Origin: Acanthamoeba lenticulata
Lineage: Eukaryota > Discosea > Longamoebia > Acanthamoebidae
Assembly (NCBI GenBank): GCA_002179805.1
Contig: NAVB01001510.1
Coordinates: 1-30,345 of the forward strand
Direction: 5' to 3'
Length of the DNA stretch: 30,345 bases
Below, in pieces: positions 1 to 10,544 of this stretch. The notes below the pieces were generated by a model that did no database searches, was not told where the DNA came from, and worked only from the letters and a program-made list of their open reading frames with translations. Numbering within the stretch: position 1 is the stretch's first letter; every line of letters starts with the position of its first letter. The position numbers and the translations under genes are program-made.

Positions 1-87
1 TGGAGATGGAAGGGGAGTGAGAGAGAGAGAGAGAGAGGATGCGCGCTTTGGGCCTCGTGCCAACAGGAGGGGGGAGTGCCGGCGCAG

Positions 88-1447
88 GTGGGAGAGGAGG
101 CCACGCTGGGCGACCTGGAAATCTTCGACTGCGTATCGGCGCAGTTTATCCGCAACATCGAGACGCAACTCACCAACGCAGGTGCCAACCAAACCCTTTT
201 GGGATATATATCCTCCACCACTTTTTGGTTTCCTTTTTCTTTTTCTTTTTTTCCATGTTGCTCCCCTTAAGGGGAGAGTGAGAGGGAGGGAGGGAGAGAG
301 CATTGGCGCTGATGGGAGGGCTCCCGCCCCAAATCACCTCCAGAGCTGTTCGACGCAGTCTACGATGATTTGACCTTCACGACGACCCTGAGCGATGGCC
401 ACAAGGTCGAGCTCAAGGAGGGCGGTGCGCACCAGCTCGTGACCTTCGACATGCGTCTCGAGTACACGCGTCTTATCCTCGAGACTCGCCTTAACGAAGC
501 CACCAAACAGGTTCGCCCTCACCTGACACGCCCCCCGCCCCTTCCAAAGTCGTCGTGTGACGACAACAACAACAAGGGCCCACGCCCCGTGGCCAAATCT
601 TAACACACACACACACACACCTAAACCACACAAACACACAAACACCCCTAACGAGCAGCTGCACGCCATCCGCGAGGGCCTGTGTGAAATCGTGCCCGTG
701 GACACGCTCAAGTATCTCACGTGGCAGGAGATGGAGAGCCTCGTGGTAGGCCGCATCGACTTTGACGTTGAGTGGCTCCAGAAGCGTACGCGCTATTACG
801 GCGACATCTCGGCCACCCACCCCACGGTGGTGATGCTTTGGGAGGTCCTCTCCAGCGTGGGCCCCGAAGAGCGCGCCAAATTCTGTACTCGGCCCCCCAA
901 AACTCTCTCTCCCATCTAACCGTGCCCCAACGGCTAACGGGGGAGCCGGCGGCATCTATTTCTATCCAGTGCGGTTCGTTTACGGGCAGTCCCGCCTGGC
1001 ACCCTCCTACGCGGGAAGCAATCTCGAGTTCACCATCGAGTCGCTTTCGCGCAGCATCAACCCGAATGACCTCCTCCCCGAGGCCATGGTGCGTTTGTCC
1101 CTCCCCCCCCCCACACATGGATATACAACAACAAAAAAGAAAAAGCGGTTAACAGCCGACTCACCACCTGGCGGGTGTGCACAGACCTGTGCGTTTAAGC
1201 TCAAGCTCCCGCTCTACACGAACAAGGCCAGCCTCACCGCCAAGGTCCGAACAAGACAACCCGCCAGGGCTCTCTCCCGTTTTTGATTCTTTTTAAGCTC
1301 TCCTCACTCACCCGTATACATGTTGTGCAGCTCATGTACGCCATCCACAACACCGCGGAGATCGACTCGGACTACGTGCCCTCGACGCAGTGGGACCCGC
1401 AGGACATGGCCGATGATGACGCAGATGAAGAGGCCCAGCAAGAGTGA
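88..1447 (+). CDS. HECT-type E3 ubiquitin ligase, C-terminal part (5' end outside window)
   Basis: Exons read as 88-181, 344-510, 656-884, 970-1088, 1185-1244 and 1331-1447; phases match at every junction and give 261 visible residues. The N-lobe part includes LFDAVYDDLTF and LTWQEMESLVVGR. The C-lobe reads KFLRFVYGQSRLAPS, then LPEAMTCAFKLKLPLY with the catalytic cysteine at 1188-1190, then LTAKLMYAIHN. This is the classic HECT order (FVTGSSRLP, LPTxHTC, KLLYAI). HECT ligases take ubiquitin from an E2 onto this cysteine and pass it to a substrate lysine. The catalytic cysteine lies in a tiny 60-nt exon. The protein ends in an unusual acidic tail, DMADDDADEEAQQE, after the HECT fold. The substrate-binding N-terminus is missing, so the subfamily cannot be named. 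The acceptor near 656 could equally be at 659 (one residue less). An AATAAA lies 35 nt after the stop. Confidence 0.88.
603..620. repeat. (CA)n microsatellite in a HECT gene intron
   Basis: A run of nine CA dinucleotides lies in the third visible intron (511-655), within a longer A/C-rich stretch just before the acceptor. Confidence 0.9.
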
Positions 1448-1481
1448 CGATGTCCACCACCGCCCGCCGGGACCAGCCGTG

Positions 1482-1487
1482 AATAAA
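1482..1487 (+). promoter_or_regulatory. Candidate poly(A) signal of the HECT gene
   Basis: AATAAA lies 35 nt after the HECT stop codon, in the 144-bp tail-to-tail gap between this gene and the V-ATPase subunit D gene. Placement fits a polyadenylation signal; no transcript data are available. Confidence 0.45.
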
Positions 1488-1591
1488 TAACGAGAAGCTG
1501 AAGTTGGAATAGAGGCTGGATTTTTGCATTGCTGCAAGACGTGACCGAGATGAGGAGGAAAAAGAAAAGGCAGCACACAAGAGGTTAAAGT

Positions 1592-3112
1592 TTAGTCGAA
1601 GAGCAGGTCGGGATCCTTGGCCTCGTTGGTCAAGTCGGCAGGCTGGTCGTACGACACCGATTGAGCCACGGGCACAACAGCTGTTTTGTTGCAGGCGAGC
1701 GTTGGGCGGTGAGAAAGAGAGTGGTAAAAGGAAACGAGGACGAGAGAAAGAGGAGAGGACCTTCGGCACCATTGGCAAGGTTGGCCGCGGCGGCGGCAGC
1801 GATGGCCCTCTTCCTCTGGTCTTTCTTCTTTTGGATCATCTTGAGTCTGTAGAATTCCTCCCTGTCGCCTTCGTCGAGCTCCGACATAATGTACTTGATG
1901 GTGTTGTCGATGCGGGGCAGCACGACATACTCAATCGCGTTCACACGACGGTTAGTGATCTTGATCACCTCGTCCAGCGTCATAAACGCCGTCTGTACGC
2001 GCAACACGGGCAAGGTGCGACGAAGAAAAGAAAAAAAGAAAAAGGATCAACAAACTTGGCCGTCGGAACCACGAGTGGAGGTCTCCAAGTGGAGGAGGGG
2101 GAGCGGGGAGGAGGAGGACCTGGAGGGAGGCGAGCTCGACGAGTGAGTCGAGAGCCTTGAGGTAGGTCTCACGCGCCTCCCTCATCTGCTGACCGCCCCT
2201 ACCCAGGCCGTGCAGCTCCTTGGCTGCGGATGGGGAGGACCCGACAGAGCGGCACGTGAGGGGCGAGAAGAAGAAGAAGAAGAAGAAAGGAGATGAGAAG
2301 GAAAACGCGAGTTCCAAGGGCACATCAGAACAAAAGATTCCACGCCAACCCCCCCCCCCTCCCCACAAACGCGCGTCTTCATTTGTTTGCGTCATCGCGC
2401 CACTACCCAAAGCGCACGCACACGCACATGCACACGGCGCGCACACACACACAACGCATACGCGGCACAAAACACACGATCGCGAGCCGGGGGAGGGGCT
2501 GGGATGGAGGAGAGCTTACGCAAGTTCGAGACGTCAGCGTAGTTCTTGAAGATGGGCAAGTGCACACCGGCCACGTTGTCCTCGTCGAGTTTGACCTTGA
2601 AGGTGGCTTGTGTGACGTTCTCAATGACCGATGTGCTGGCGTTACGCGAAGACGCACGGTGAGGGGCACGAATGATACCAACACATTAATTTTAAAAAAC
2701 AAAAAACAAAAAAAAAAAGCGCACCTGAACTCGCCGGCGGCATACTTGGCAGAGGCAAGCGACAAGTGGGCCTTCCTCATTACGGCGCCCATGAGCGATT
2801 TGTTCTATTGGCAGAACCCCAGTGAGTTATTTGTGCCTTAATTCTATTCTATTCAGTGAGGGGTTGTGCCTTTTTGATGTTCTTTAGAATGACACGGAAA
2901 CGCATGGCAAGAGCGTCAGCCTTCTTCTTCAAAAGGTCGTGTCCTCTTTGTGCGCCCTTTAGCTTGACCTTCATCAGCTGAAGGGTCCTGTCAATATTGA
3001 GCGAGCATAATGGAATTTAGCGTGCATTCTGAATTGCCAAAATTAATGGTGAGTGGCAAAGGCTTTACATTCGAGTGGGGAACACATTCAGCCTCTTTTG
3101 AGCGTCAGTCAT
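1592..3112 (-). CDS. ATP6V1D: V-type proton ATPase subunit D
   Basis: Central-stalk subunit of the V1 sector, which rotates inside the A3B3 head and couples ATP hydrolysis to proton pumping in vacuoles and endosomes. Exons in transcript order: 3112-3069, 2987-2870, 2804-2725, 2635-2520, 2223-2120, 1992-1770, 1680-1592; total 257 residues, normal for the family. Conserved blocks, in order: RLNVFPTRM at the N-terminus, [57 protein letters not shown], then [19 protein letters not shown] and [18 protein letters not shown], which form the C-terminal coiled coil. The protein ends in DPDLLFD. The start is fixed by the ATG directly before [14 protein letters not shown]. The second intron has a GC rather than GT donor. 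An alanine run ([12 protein letters not shown]) lies near the C-terminus. Confidence 0.95.
2805..2869 (-). other. Non-canonical GC-AG intron in the V-ATPase D gene
   Basis: On the minus strand the exon ends ...ATCAAAAAG and the intron starts GCACAACC and ends AATAG. No GT donor is available: reading on reaches an in-frame TAG ten codons after ATC. Splicing at GC gives [10 protein letters not shown] joined to NKSLMGAVM, which keeps the family's spacing between FRxILKxI and MGxVM exactly. Confidence 0.75.
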
Positions 3113-3296
3113 CTTGGCAGCCTTCCGGACTCAGATGAAAAAACGGAGAGCGAAGAACGAGAGGTTGCTCGGCCGAGAAGAAGCGATGACCGCTTCTCAT
3201 ACCAACCTGCTCCTTTCGCGCACGCTCTACGCTAGAAAGAAAATATTTTCTTCTGACAACAAAGAGAAATGCTGTATTTTAAAATAAATAAGCCAC

Positions 3297-6200
3297 CTAC
3301 TGGTAGCCCGCATAGCCCGAGTAGCCCGGATAGGCCGGCTGCGCCGCAGCGCCATACGCAGCTTGTGGCTGTTGAGGCCACGCCGCACCGTAGGCTCCGG
3401 CCTGCTGCGGGGTCCCGTAGGCGCCGTAGGCCCCTCCGTACGCGCTGTAGGCATTGTACCCCATCGCCGCCGGCTGCACACCAGGCGCGGCCAAAGAAAA
3501 CATTGACGACAATGAGTGCGGCGCACACACTAGGGGCGAACGTGCCGTTTGGCCTACGTACATAGGCAGCAGCGGCTGCAGCTGGCAGGTGCGCAGCGGT
3601 GACACCGGCTCCAGGTGTAGGAAGCACGGAAGCGCGCGCAGTCTTCTTGTTGGCGGCCTCGACATCTTCATCGTGTCGGCGCTTCTTGCTCTTAACCTTG
3701 CCTGACGGGTAGGCGGCCAAGAAAGCGCGCGTCGCTTGGTTCACGCTGCAGCAGAGAGGCCACACATGTGGCGAGAGAGAAAAGGAAAACAAGAGACAGA
3801 GGCGCGTGGAGGTGTCAGCTCCTCCGGTAAAAAGTTGGCGGTTCGAGTTGGGAGGAGAGGGCGTGCAGGACGTACAAGTCGACGGTAGGCGCGAACGAGT
3901 GGACAAGGTCCAGGTAATGCTGCCACAGTTCCACCCGTGCGTCCTCGGAGAGAAGCGATGACGGATCGATGGCACGCTGGCAAAGAGCGACGACCCGCTC
4001 GAACGCCTCGACGGCCTCCTCCGGCGTTGCGGTGAGGCCACCGCAGGCGAGGCTGGTCTCGAGCTCGATGGCGGCGAGCCACAAGCTCTTGTTGCTGGAA
4101 TAGCGCGCCAGTGCGCGGTGATAGATATCGCGCGCTCTAGTTGCATCGCGCATGCTGCGATTCACAAAGGTGGCGTGATAGATGGCCAAGAAGACGCCCA
4201 CAGCCTCCGTTTTTGCGTTCTCCCGGGCAGCTTCGAGGATGCTGTTTGCAGCGTCCAAGTTGCGCTGCCTGTGCTCGAGTTGGGCATGCCGCAGGGTAGC
4301 TTCCACGTGGCCCGCGGCTGCTCCCTCAACCAACACCAGGTCCGACCACATCGAGCGAAGAAGGAGCGTTGGCCATACAGAGGAGATGATATCCGAAAAA
4401 AATGGAATATCCATCGAGGAACGGACAGGGCACAGAAGAGACGCAAAAAGAAAAGCACACGATGAGAGAGCGGAGATAAGTGGCCCTTGACGGCGGGTTT
4501 GAGGGAAGGAAGCGGAGGGGAGGGGCGCACCAAAACTGAGGACATGTTGATAAAGTTCGCGGGCCGCATCGATTTGGCCATGCGACTCCCGGAAGAACGC
4601 GAACTCAAGAAAAGGCTCCGGCCGACGCTTGAGAAGCTTGTCCGTGGCCCTTTCCCACACGCGCGCAGCATCCTCCGCCCCGGAGGTCTCCTCTACGAAG
4701 CGCGCGTAGCGCCGCCAGAAGGCCATGTAGTAGCACTGTGTTTTGTGTGGCCAAGCCGGCAGAGACAAACGTTGGTCGTGGGGCAAGAGAAATACCCCCC
4801 GGGCGTTCGTGTGTTTGTGTCAGGTGAGAGAGGAAGAGGGGGAGGGAGGGGAGGGGGGAAGCATACGCAAGGGACCAAACAGCGCTCATAAAGTTTGAGA
4901 GTCTTGGCAGCGGTGCCCTCGGCCTCCTGAAAAGTGAGGTACCGGTGCCATGTGTCAAGCATCTCTTCAGGCACGGGCTTCACGTGGAAGTAGGGCCTTT
5001 CTCGCAGCTGCAAAAAGAAAAGAAAAGAAAAGGCGTGAGCTCGCGCGCTCAAAGGAACAGCATTGTGGGAGCTACACTCAGCGCAGTGGGGCTGGCATCA
5101 TGCAAAAACGGCTGCGGGACGCACAGCGTTTTCAAACGGCTGAATCTTGGCCAGCTCCTGCTGCGTGACTTGATAAACCTCCTCCCGAGCAGCCATCGCC
5201 CGAGCACGTTTAGCTTCGTCTGTCTCCTCAGCGGCAAACTGCTCCTTCTCCTCCGCAGGCAATATGTCGTTCACCGAGTAGGCGCTGGCGTGAACCTTCC
5301 ATCTGTTTTCGTGCCCGTCACATCAGCGAGTTGCGGTGTCACAAGAGCGCACCTCTCACTCGCCCGCCATTGCCGAGGGAGGTGAAGAAAGAAGGTTACC
5401 GCTCGTAATACTTGGAGAGAGCCTCCAGAGGCACAGCAAGCACTCTTGAATAGAGTCGCGTGACGTTGGCAAACTCCTTGTGTGAGAGTTCGTACTCAAG
5501 ATATTTGTCCCACAGACTCTGTGCCAGATAGTCGGTGCCCACCTTGTCTATTGCGCGCTCGAACGCGCTGCGCGATGATGAGAGGTCTCCGTTAGATCGT
5601 GGACTTGCCAGTCAAGGGAAGGCTAGAAACGAAAATCAACAGGACAAAAACAAAGCAAAAGGTCAAGCGAGTCTGAGCATCAAGAAGTACGCACAGACCG
5701 AGCCTTGTACCTGAGCAAGACCTCTTTGGCAATTTTTAGCTTGGCCTAGATAAATGGTAACTTTCACATAATTATTATCGATTGATTTGGCTCTAATTCC
5801 AAGCGTTGCAACTTTCGCATTTGAAAATAAATAATTTTAAAAAATAAATAAAAAGTAGCAAGAGGGCATTTAAACCTTCTCACAGGTGCGGGATCTGCCA
5901 GCTTCTCTGCGAGGAACGTGCAGTAGTAGGTCCACAGATCAACGCTGTGCGGAAACGCCTCAAGTGCTCGCTCGTAGATCTCTGTCACTTTGTCTTGTGT
6001 TGCGCCTGTTGCCGCTTCATGATCGGCATACCGCTTCCAGTAGACGTAGCACAAAGGGAACTCAGAAAGGAAGGCATCATAAACAGACCTTATGCCTTCA
6101 ATTTCGCCCTAACCGGTGAGGTGAGAATTCACCCCGGTGCTCTTCAAGGCTTCAAAGTCTAACAGTACCTTTCCGTCTACAAGCTGCACCAAATAAGACC

Positions 6201-6381
6201 AAGACTGGAAATCTGATGGATTCTCTCGAACAGCAGCCCACAGCCGCTGTTCTTCAGTTTGTTCCGTTTGTTCCACTCCTCCATTGTCCATAACGTTGTC
6301 CTCGACAGTTGTCCCTTGCACGGCCTCACCTGCCACACCATCAGCACCATCAGCAACAGGAAGCTGTTGTGGTTCCATCAT
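3297..6381 (-). CDS. PRPF39: Pre-mRNA-processing factor 39 (HAT-repeat U1 snRNP protein)
   Basis: Scaffold protein of the U1 snRNP that helps choose 5' splice sites in the nucleus. Exons in transcript order: 6381-6169, 6108-5884, 5745-5711, 5567-5400, 5284-5125, 5007-4876, 4735-4531, 4317-3876, 3745-3562, 3473-3297; phases agree and give 646 residues. HAT (half-a-TPR) repeats run through most of the protein, for example [62 protein letters not shown] and [16 protein letters not shown]. The order, with an acidic/Gln-rich N-terminus ([19 protein letters not shown]), matches Prp39. The last 59 residues form a low-complexity Tyr/Gly/Ala/Gln tail ending [10 protein letters not shown], preceded by a basic [10 protein letters not shown] patch that may be a nuclear signal. 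Two ATGs in tandem at the start; the first is used here. Internal exon acceptors in the middle (5567, 4317) rest on phase and HAT conservation. Confidence 0.9.
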
Positions 6382-6462
6382 CGTTGGCCGGCAGAAAGAA
6401 AGGTTGACCGCAAGCGGACGTCCGTTTTTGTGTGCTCACAAAATAGAACACCTAAAAGATTT

Positions 6463-6533
6463 AGCCCCACCGAGAATCGAACTCGGGTCACTAGAACCAA
6501 AATCTAGCATGCTGCCAACTACACCATGAGGCT
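6463..6533 (-). tRNA. trnQ-UUG: tRNA-Gln (anticodon UUG), intronless
   Basis: The minus strand folds into a 71-nt cloverleaf without encoded CCA. The acceptor stem AGCCTCA pairs with TGGGGCT (one G-U). The anticodon arm is CTAGA-TTTTGGT-TCTAG, with TTG at positions 34-36. The T arm carries GAGTTCGATTCTCG, which doubles as the Pol III B box. It lies in the 237-bp gap between the PRPF39 start and the ABC ATPase stop. A short T run follows within about 10 nt, a weak Pol III terminator. Confidence 0.93.
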
Positions 6534-6618
6534 TGGGTGATAACATGAACAATCAACGCAAAAACTCATAAAATGTCAGCTTCTTGGCTTACATTCCAGA
6601 AACAGAGAAGGGAGGGGC

Positions 6619-8233
6619 TCAGTCTGCTTCGTGCGCCTCGTAGTTGATGGGCTCATCCTCTTCGTCTTCCGTTAGCTCACACAAGTCAGCTTGCTGTTGA
6701 TTAAGGTACTCCATGTACACGTCGTACTCTGTTGCGTGAAGTGCCTGTTAGCTTCCATTTTGTTTTGGCGAGGAAAGGCAAGTGGATATGTACCGAGGGG
6801 AGATTGCTTGGTGTTGAGCGCCTGCCGTTGAAAGCGTCCATCCTGCAGGTACAACACGCGGTCCGCGTAGCACTCGAGGTCGGGATTATGTGTTACCTAT
6901 GGGCACAGTTAACGGAAGCCAGTGAGCAATCTCATCTGTATCTAGTGATCAACAACGTACCATGAGGCACGTAGTCTTGAGCTTTTGGTTGATAGAAAGG
7001 AGGAGATCCATCACTTGAATGGTGTTCTTGGTGTCCAGGTCACCCGTTGGTTCATCCAACAACAGGATCACAGGCTCATTCGCCAACGCGCGAGCAATCG
7101 CACTGTAGTGATCTGTGAGGTCAGTAGACGCAAGAACACATTTCCACGTTTCACGTACACTCTTTGTTGTTCGCCGCCGGACAGCTCTGAAGGCTGCGAA
7201 GGAGAGAGCATCATGGGATCAGTGTCTAGAACCATTTACAAGGCGCGAACAACACGGAGAGGTGAGGGTTCCCGCACCAAGTGCTGTTCTCGGTCCCGCA
7301 AACCCACCACTGCCCACGCATTGGCCGACGTCCCACCATGGTAAGTAGCCAAGCACCACCATCCCCCGCCCTTGGTCAGTTTAAAAATAGCGTGACGCAA
7401 GCATGCTATCGCGAGCAGCGTACGGGCAAGCAAGTCACGAGTGCGCTTCTTGCGCTGCTTGGCTGTCAGCTTGCCGAGGATGGTCATAGGCAACTCAACA
7501 TTCTCGTAGGCCGACATCGTGGCCAGCAGGTTAAATGTTTGAAACACGAAACCTGTGTGCCCAGCGGCCACCGCGGTGTTATCGCCTGGAGGGCGCCACC
7601 ATCATGAGGGAAAGGTCAACCTTACCGATCTTTTCGAGCCGCAGCATGGCTAAAAAGTTGTCGTCGGACTTGGCGGTGATGGGCGTGCCCAACAGCTCTA
7701 TTTGCTCCCCGAGGTAGGTGAGTTTGTAAGTAAACAACTGCGCACGCTACGGCCACGTACCTATAGTGCCGCTCGTGGGCTTGTCGATAGTGCCAAGAAT
7801 GTTCATCATCGTCGTCTTGCCACCTCCAGAAGGGCCGCGCAGCATCACGAACTCACCACTACAGCACCCAACAAAAAACCATCAAAAAGCAGGTCCTCGA
7901 GGAGCACAAGGAGCACAAGACACGCACCGACGTATGGGGTAGAATTCCGAGCCTGGGGCTAAGTGGATGTCGTGCAGGGCCTTGACAACATCTTTGCGTC
8001 CTTCAATGCTGTAGTCTGCACAGGTTGTTTGGTGTCATGTTTAAGAGTGCTTGCTTGGCCTGACATATAATTTGAGTGGAAGCAGTACGTTTGCTGAGAT
8101 GGCGCACTGTGATGACGGGCTCACCCAGCGATTTGCGCACCATTTCAAGCATGGGCAAACCTTCAGAATCCAATTCAACCTCCTCGTCCGCAGCAAATCG
8201 TCGTCCGCTCACACGTTCCTCGTCGTGGCTCAT
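6619..8233 (-). CDS. Stand-alone ABC transporter ATPase, LolD/MacB type (Dictyostelium ABCH-like)
   Basis: Exons in transcript order: 8233-8089, 8015-7928, 7858-7761, 7697-7626, 7552-7424, 7309-7278, 7193-7159, 7102-6961, 6896-6794, 6728-6619; 317 residues, one nucleotide-binding domain. Motifs: Walker [10 protein letters not shown] (86-94), Q-loop FVFQTFNLL (Q139), signature LSGGEQQRV (192-200), Walker [14 protein letters not shown] (D216/E217) and switch histidine VTHNPD (H250). All catalytic residues are intact. The signature and the GDLD after Walker B are typical of LolD/MacB/LptB-like bacterial exporters; in Dictyostelium such proteins are called ABCH. There is no membrane segment, so it must pair with a separate permease or act alone; no permease gene is visible nearby. 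The C-terminus is an acidic tail ([18 protein letters not shown]). The start ATG is the first in frame and is followed by a conserved-looking acidic leader. Confidence 0.93.
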
Positions 8234-8627
8234 TTTCGTTTAACTTTAGGATTGATGCTTTGGGTCGTCAGCAACGCAGCTGTTTTGATTTTTGTTTTTT
8301 TTTTGTTCTCCCTCCCACGAAGGACTTCATTCGTGTCCTCCACGAGCACACGCGAGTTTTTTAATTTGCTGTGAGGTACCGGTTCCGTGCGGAAAACCTC
8401 CGCCCGAGGGAGCTGGCCAAAGGCAAACACGCATCGTGTGACGGCTGACGTGTTAACGGCAGGCCGCGAATGGTGAGCCCTCCACAAGCTGGGCTGATCC
8501 AGCCTCTTGGGTAGAGCGCTTATGCATTCATTAGTCTTGGTGCTCTCCTTGGGTGTTCAGGACAAGATGGTGGGCAATGCTGTCCTCCTGATTTTCAAAA
8601 GTACGTTGTGAGGCGCTCGCACCACGA
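8234..8627. other. Intergenic: upstream of the ABC ATPase, downstream of the PrsW-like gene
   Basis: 394 bp without a supportable gene. On the minus strand it holds the 3' untranslated region of the PrsW-like gene and the promoter of the ABC ATPase. An A/T-rich run (T stretch at about 8284-8303 on the plus strand) sits just upstream of the ABC start. No TATA box or structured RNA was recognised. Confidence 0.5.
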
Positions 8628-10544
8628 TCAATTAATTGAGAGTACGCTGGACAGGACTTTGGAGGGAGATACCAAATAGAGGAGGAGCATGAGATAGATG
8701 TAAAGGATGTCCTTGTCGAAGAGGCCTTGGTGGGCGAGCAGAATAGGATAGTCGTAGATGGCGTGCATGAATATGGGCACTACGAGCGCCTTTAGGAAGC
8801 CCCACCAGGTGCTGGCTTGATAGAGAAGACAACCCATGATTACTCCTGAACTCCCCCCGCCACCCAAAGGCGTGAAATCAGCCCGCTACCAGGTAACAGA
8901 ACAGCAATTGGAGAGAACCGGAGGGCCTGCGCACCGCCGACAACGTGAGAAGGAATAGAAGTAAGGCCACGTATGAACAACGTATCAAAGGGTGACGATG
9001 ACGATAACACGTCGAAACCGAAGCCGTAGTAGAGGTTTTCTGCGAGTGCCCGAATAAAGTGGTCGTGAGATCATTTGAGGCTCATCTTGGCGAGGGGGAG
9101 AGCGGCACAGTGCAGGCATACCAACGAGAGCAAATGCGATCGCAATTGTGGCTCCATGAAGCAGGTAGGCCCCTCGCCCTCGCTTGCCCGATGCGACGAC
9201 GGGCGAAGTAAGAATAGCGATGACCCACTTCACCGCTTCTTCGGGTAGTGCGACTGATGGTCATGCATTGAGGCGAGGCCACAATACACAGGGTTGAATC
9301 AGCAGCTACGCCGACGTTCGGTTGTTGTTGCTGGCGTGGCAAATGTGGGTTTGCCCCGGGGGATGGGGAGGCGGGGGCGGGCGGCAGTACCAGCAAACAA
9401 GGCGTCGAACAGCGTCAGAAGGGGCGAATACTGGCGTAGGAAGGGAATCTGCAGCATTGAGTGCAAGGAGTGTTCCAAGGTGGCAATGGGCAGAGTTGCC
9501 TACACGGTCCCGTCATGCACGCATAACACGTGCGCGCACACACCAAGTGAGTTCTCTGCCAGAGATGAAGAAGGGAGAAAAGAAAAGATGCGCGCTGAGA
9601 CGCGGGGCAAGTACAGTAGCGCCAGCGCACACAAAGAAGGGGAACCAGGCCCACACTCCGCCTGCGGGGCCGCACCCTCCAGCGTACTCCACCATTGTGC
9701 TGTAGTGGCGCCACAATGGCCAGCCTGCGCACAAAAAAAAAAAAAAAACGGGCGCATTGACTTACCGGTGAGAATGTTGAGAGTGGGTGGATGAAGAAGA
9801 GGCGTTTTGTGTGCCTGGCAAAGCGGCGAAGAAGAGCAGAAGCGACCACCGCAAAACGGGCGCTGATCGAACGATGATATCGGCGTGTGCTGGGTCCTGT
9901 TCTCCTGCGGGCTTGCCAGTCTCTGCGCTGTGGTGTGGATCTGCAGAGGTGGGCGGCACGCGGGTGGCGGTCGCTGAGGTGTTGAAGGTCAGCTGCAGGA
10001 GGGCTGGCCCTCCCGAAGGACCCGAGGGCAAAATGTCGTAGTCGCCTGCTCGGTTATCGACCACGAGGAACCAGCGGCCGCCGCCAACGCGCAGTCTTGC
10101 CCAGGCGTGTCGTGTGCCCTGCTTCGAACCCTCATCGATCACACGCCAAGTTGCGCTGGCCCAGGAGTCCACAGCATACTGGCGAAAGTTGGACTGCGAG
10201 CACACGCCTCAGCCCCAAGCAACAATGATTATCAGGAGGAAACGGACCCGTACCTCATCCATCAGAAATACATCCACATTAGGACCTTCCAACACCACAA
10301 CATCGTACTCCACCCTTGTGGGCCCATCAAAGGCTATGAAGATGTATTCGTCCTCGTTGACGACTACGCGGGTGGTGGCAGGTGTAATGACTCCTGGCTC
10401 GTTGGACAGGTAAGCCGTTTTGGCTTGTGACTTGAATGTTGACAACGTTGTAAGTGCTGGCCACTGTTGCGCCCACGATGTAAACGCAAGGAACGACAGG
10501 AACCAAAGAAAGGTGAGCTGCAGCAGTAGGCCAGTTGCTCTCAT
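8628..10544 (-). CDS. PrsW-family intramembrane protease with secreted N-terminal domain
   Basis: Exons in transcript order: 10544-10254, 10193-9766, 9724-9688, 9499-9391, 9253-9122, 9039-8935, 8845-8628; 439 residues. Residues 1-25 are a signal peptide (MRATGLLLQLTFLWFLSF...). Residues about 45-200 look like a beta-rich extracytoplasmic domain with VEYDVVVLEGPNVDVFLMDE, which resembles pre-peptidase/PPC-like domains of bacteria and archaea (inference). The C-terminal membrane part carries the PrsW motifs: EEAVK (293-297), ALVENLYYGF (E333-N334), SHVVGG (H364) and HAIYD (H395, D399). PrsW enzymes cleave membrane proteins within the bilayer; in Bacillus the target is the anti-sigma factor RsiW. 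The target here is unknown. The start is 60 bp from a divergent gene. Exon 3 (37 nt, after a 41-nt intron) is the weakest part of the model, chosen because it restores phase. Confidence 0.78.
9725..9765 (-). other. Very short (41-nt) predicted intron with a long T tract
   Basis: On the minus strand it starts GTAAGTCAATG, has a run of about 17 T, and ends GTGCGCAG. Donor and acceptor are both strong. It is about the lower size limit for introns and shorter than its neighbours in this window. Confidence 0.5.

Noticed and set aside
17..373. Plus-strand 118-codon frame at the left edge
   Set aside because: Crosses a HECT intron in another frame; the 88-181 exon frame carries the conserved residues.
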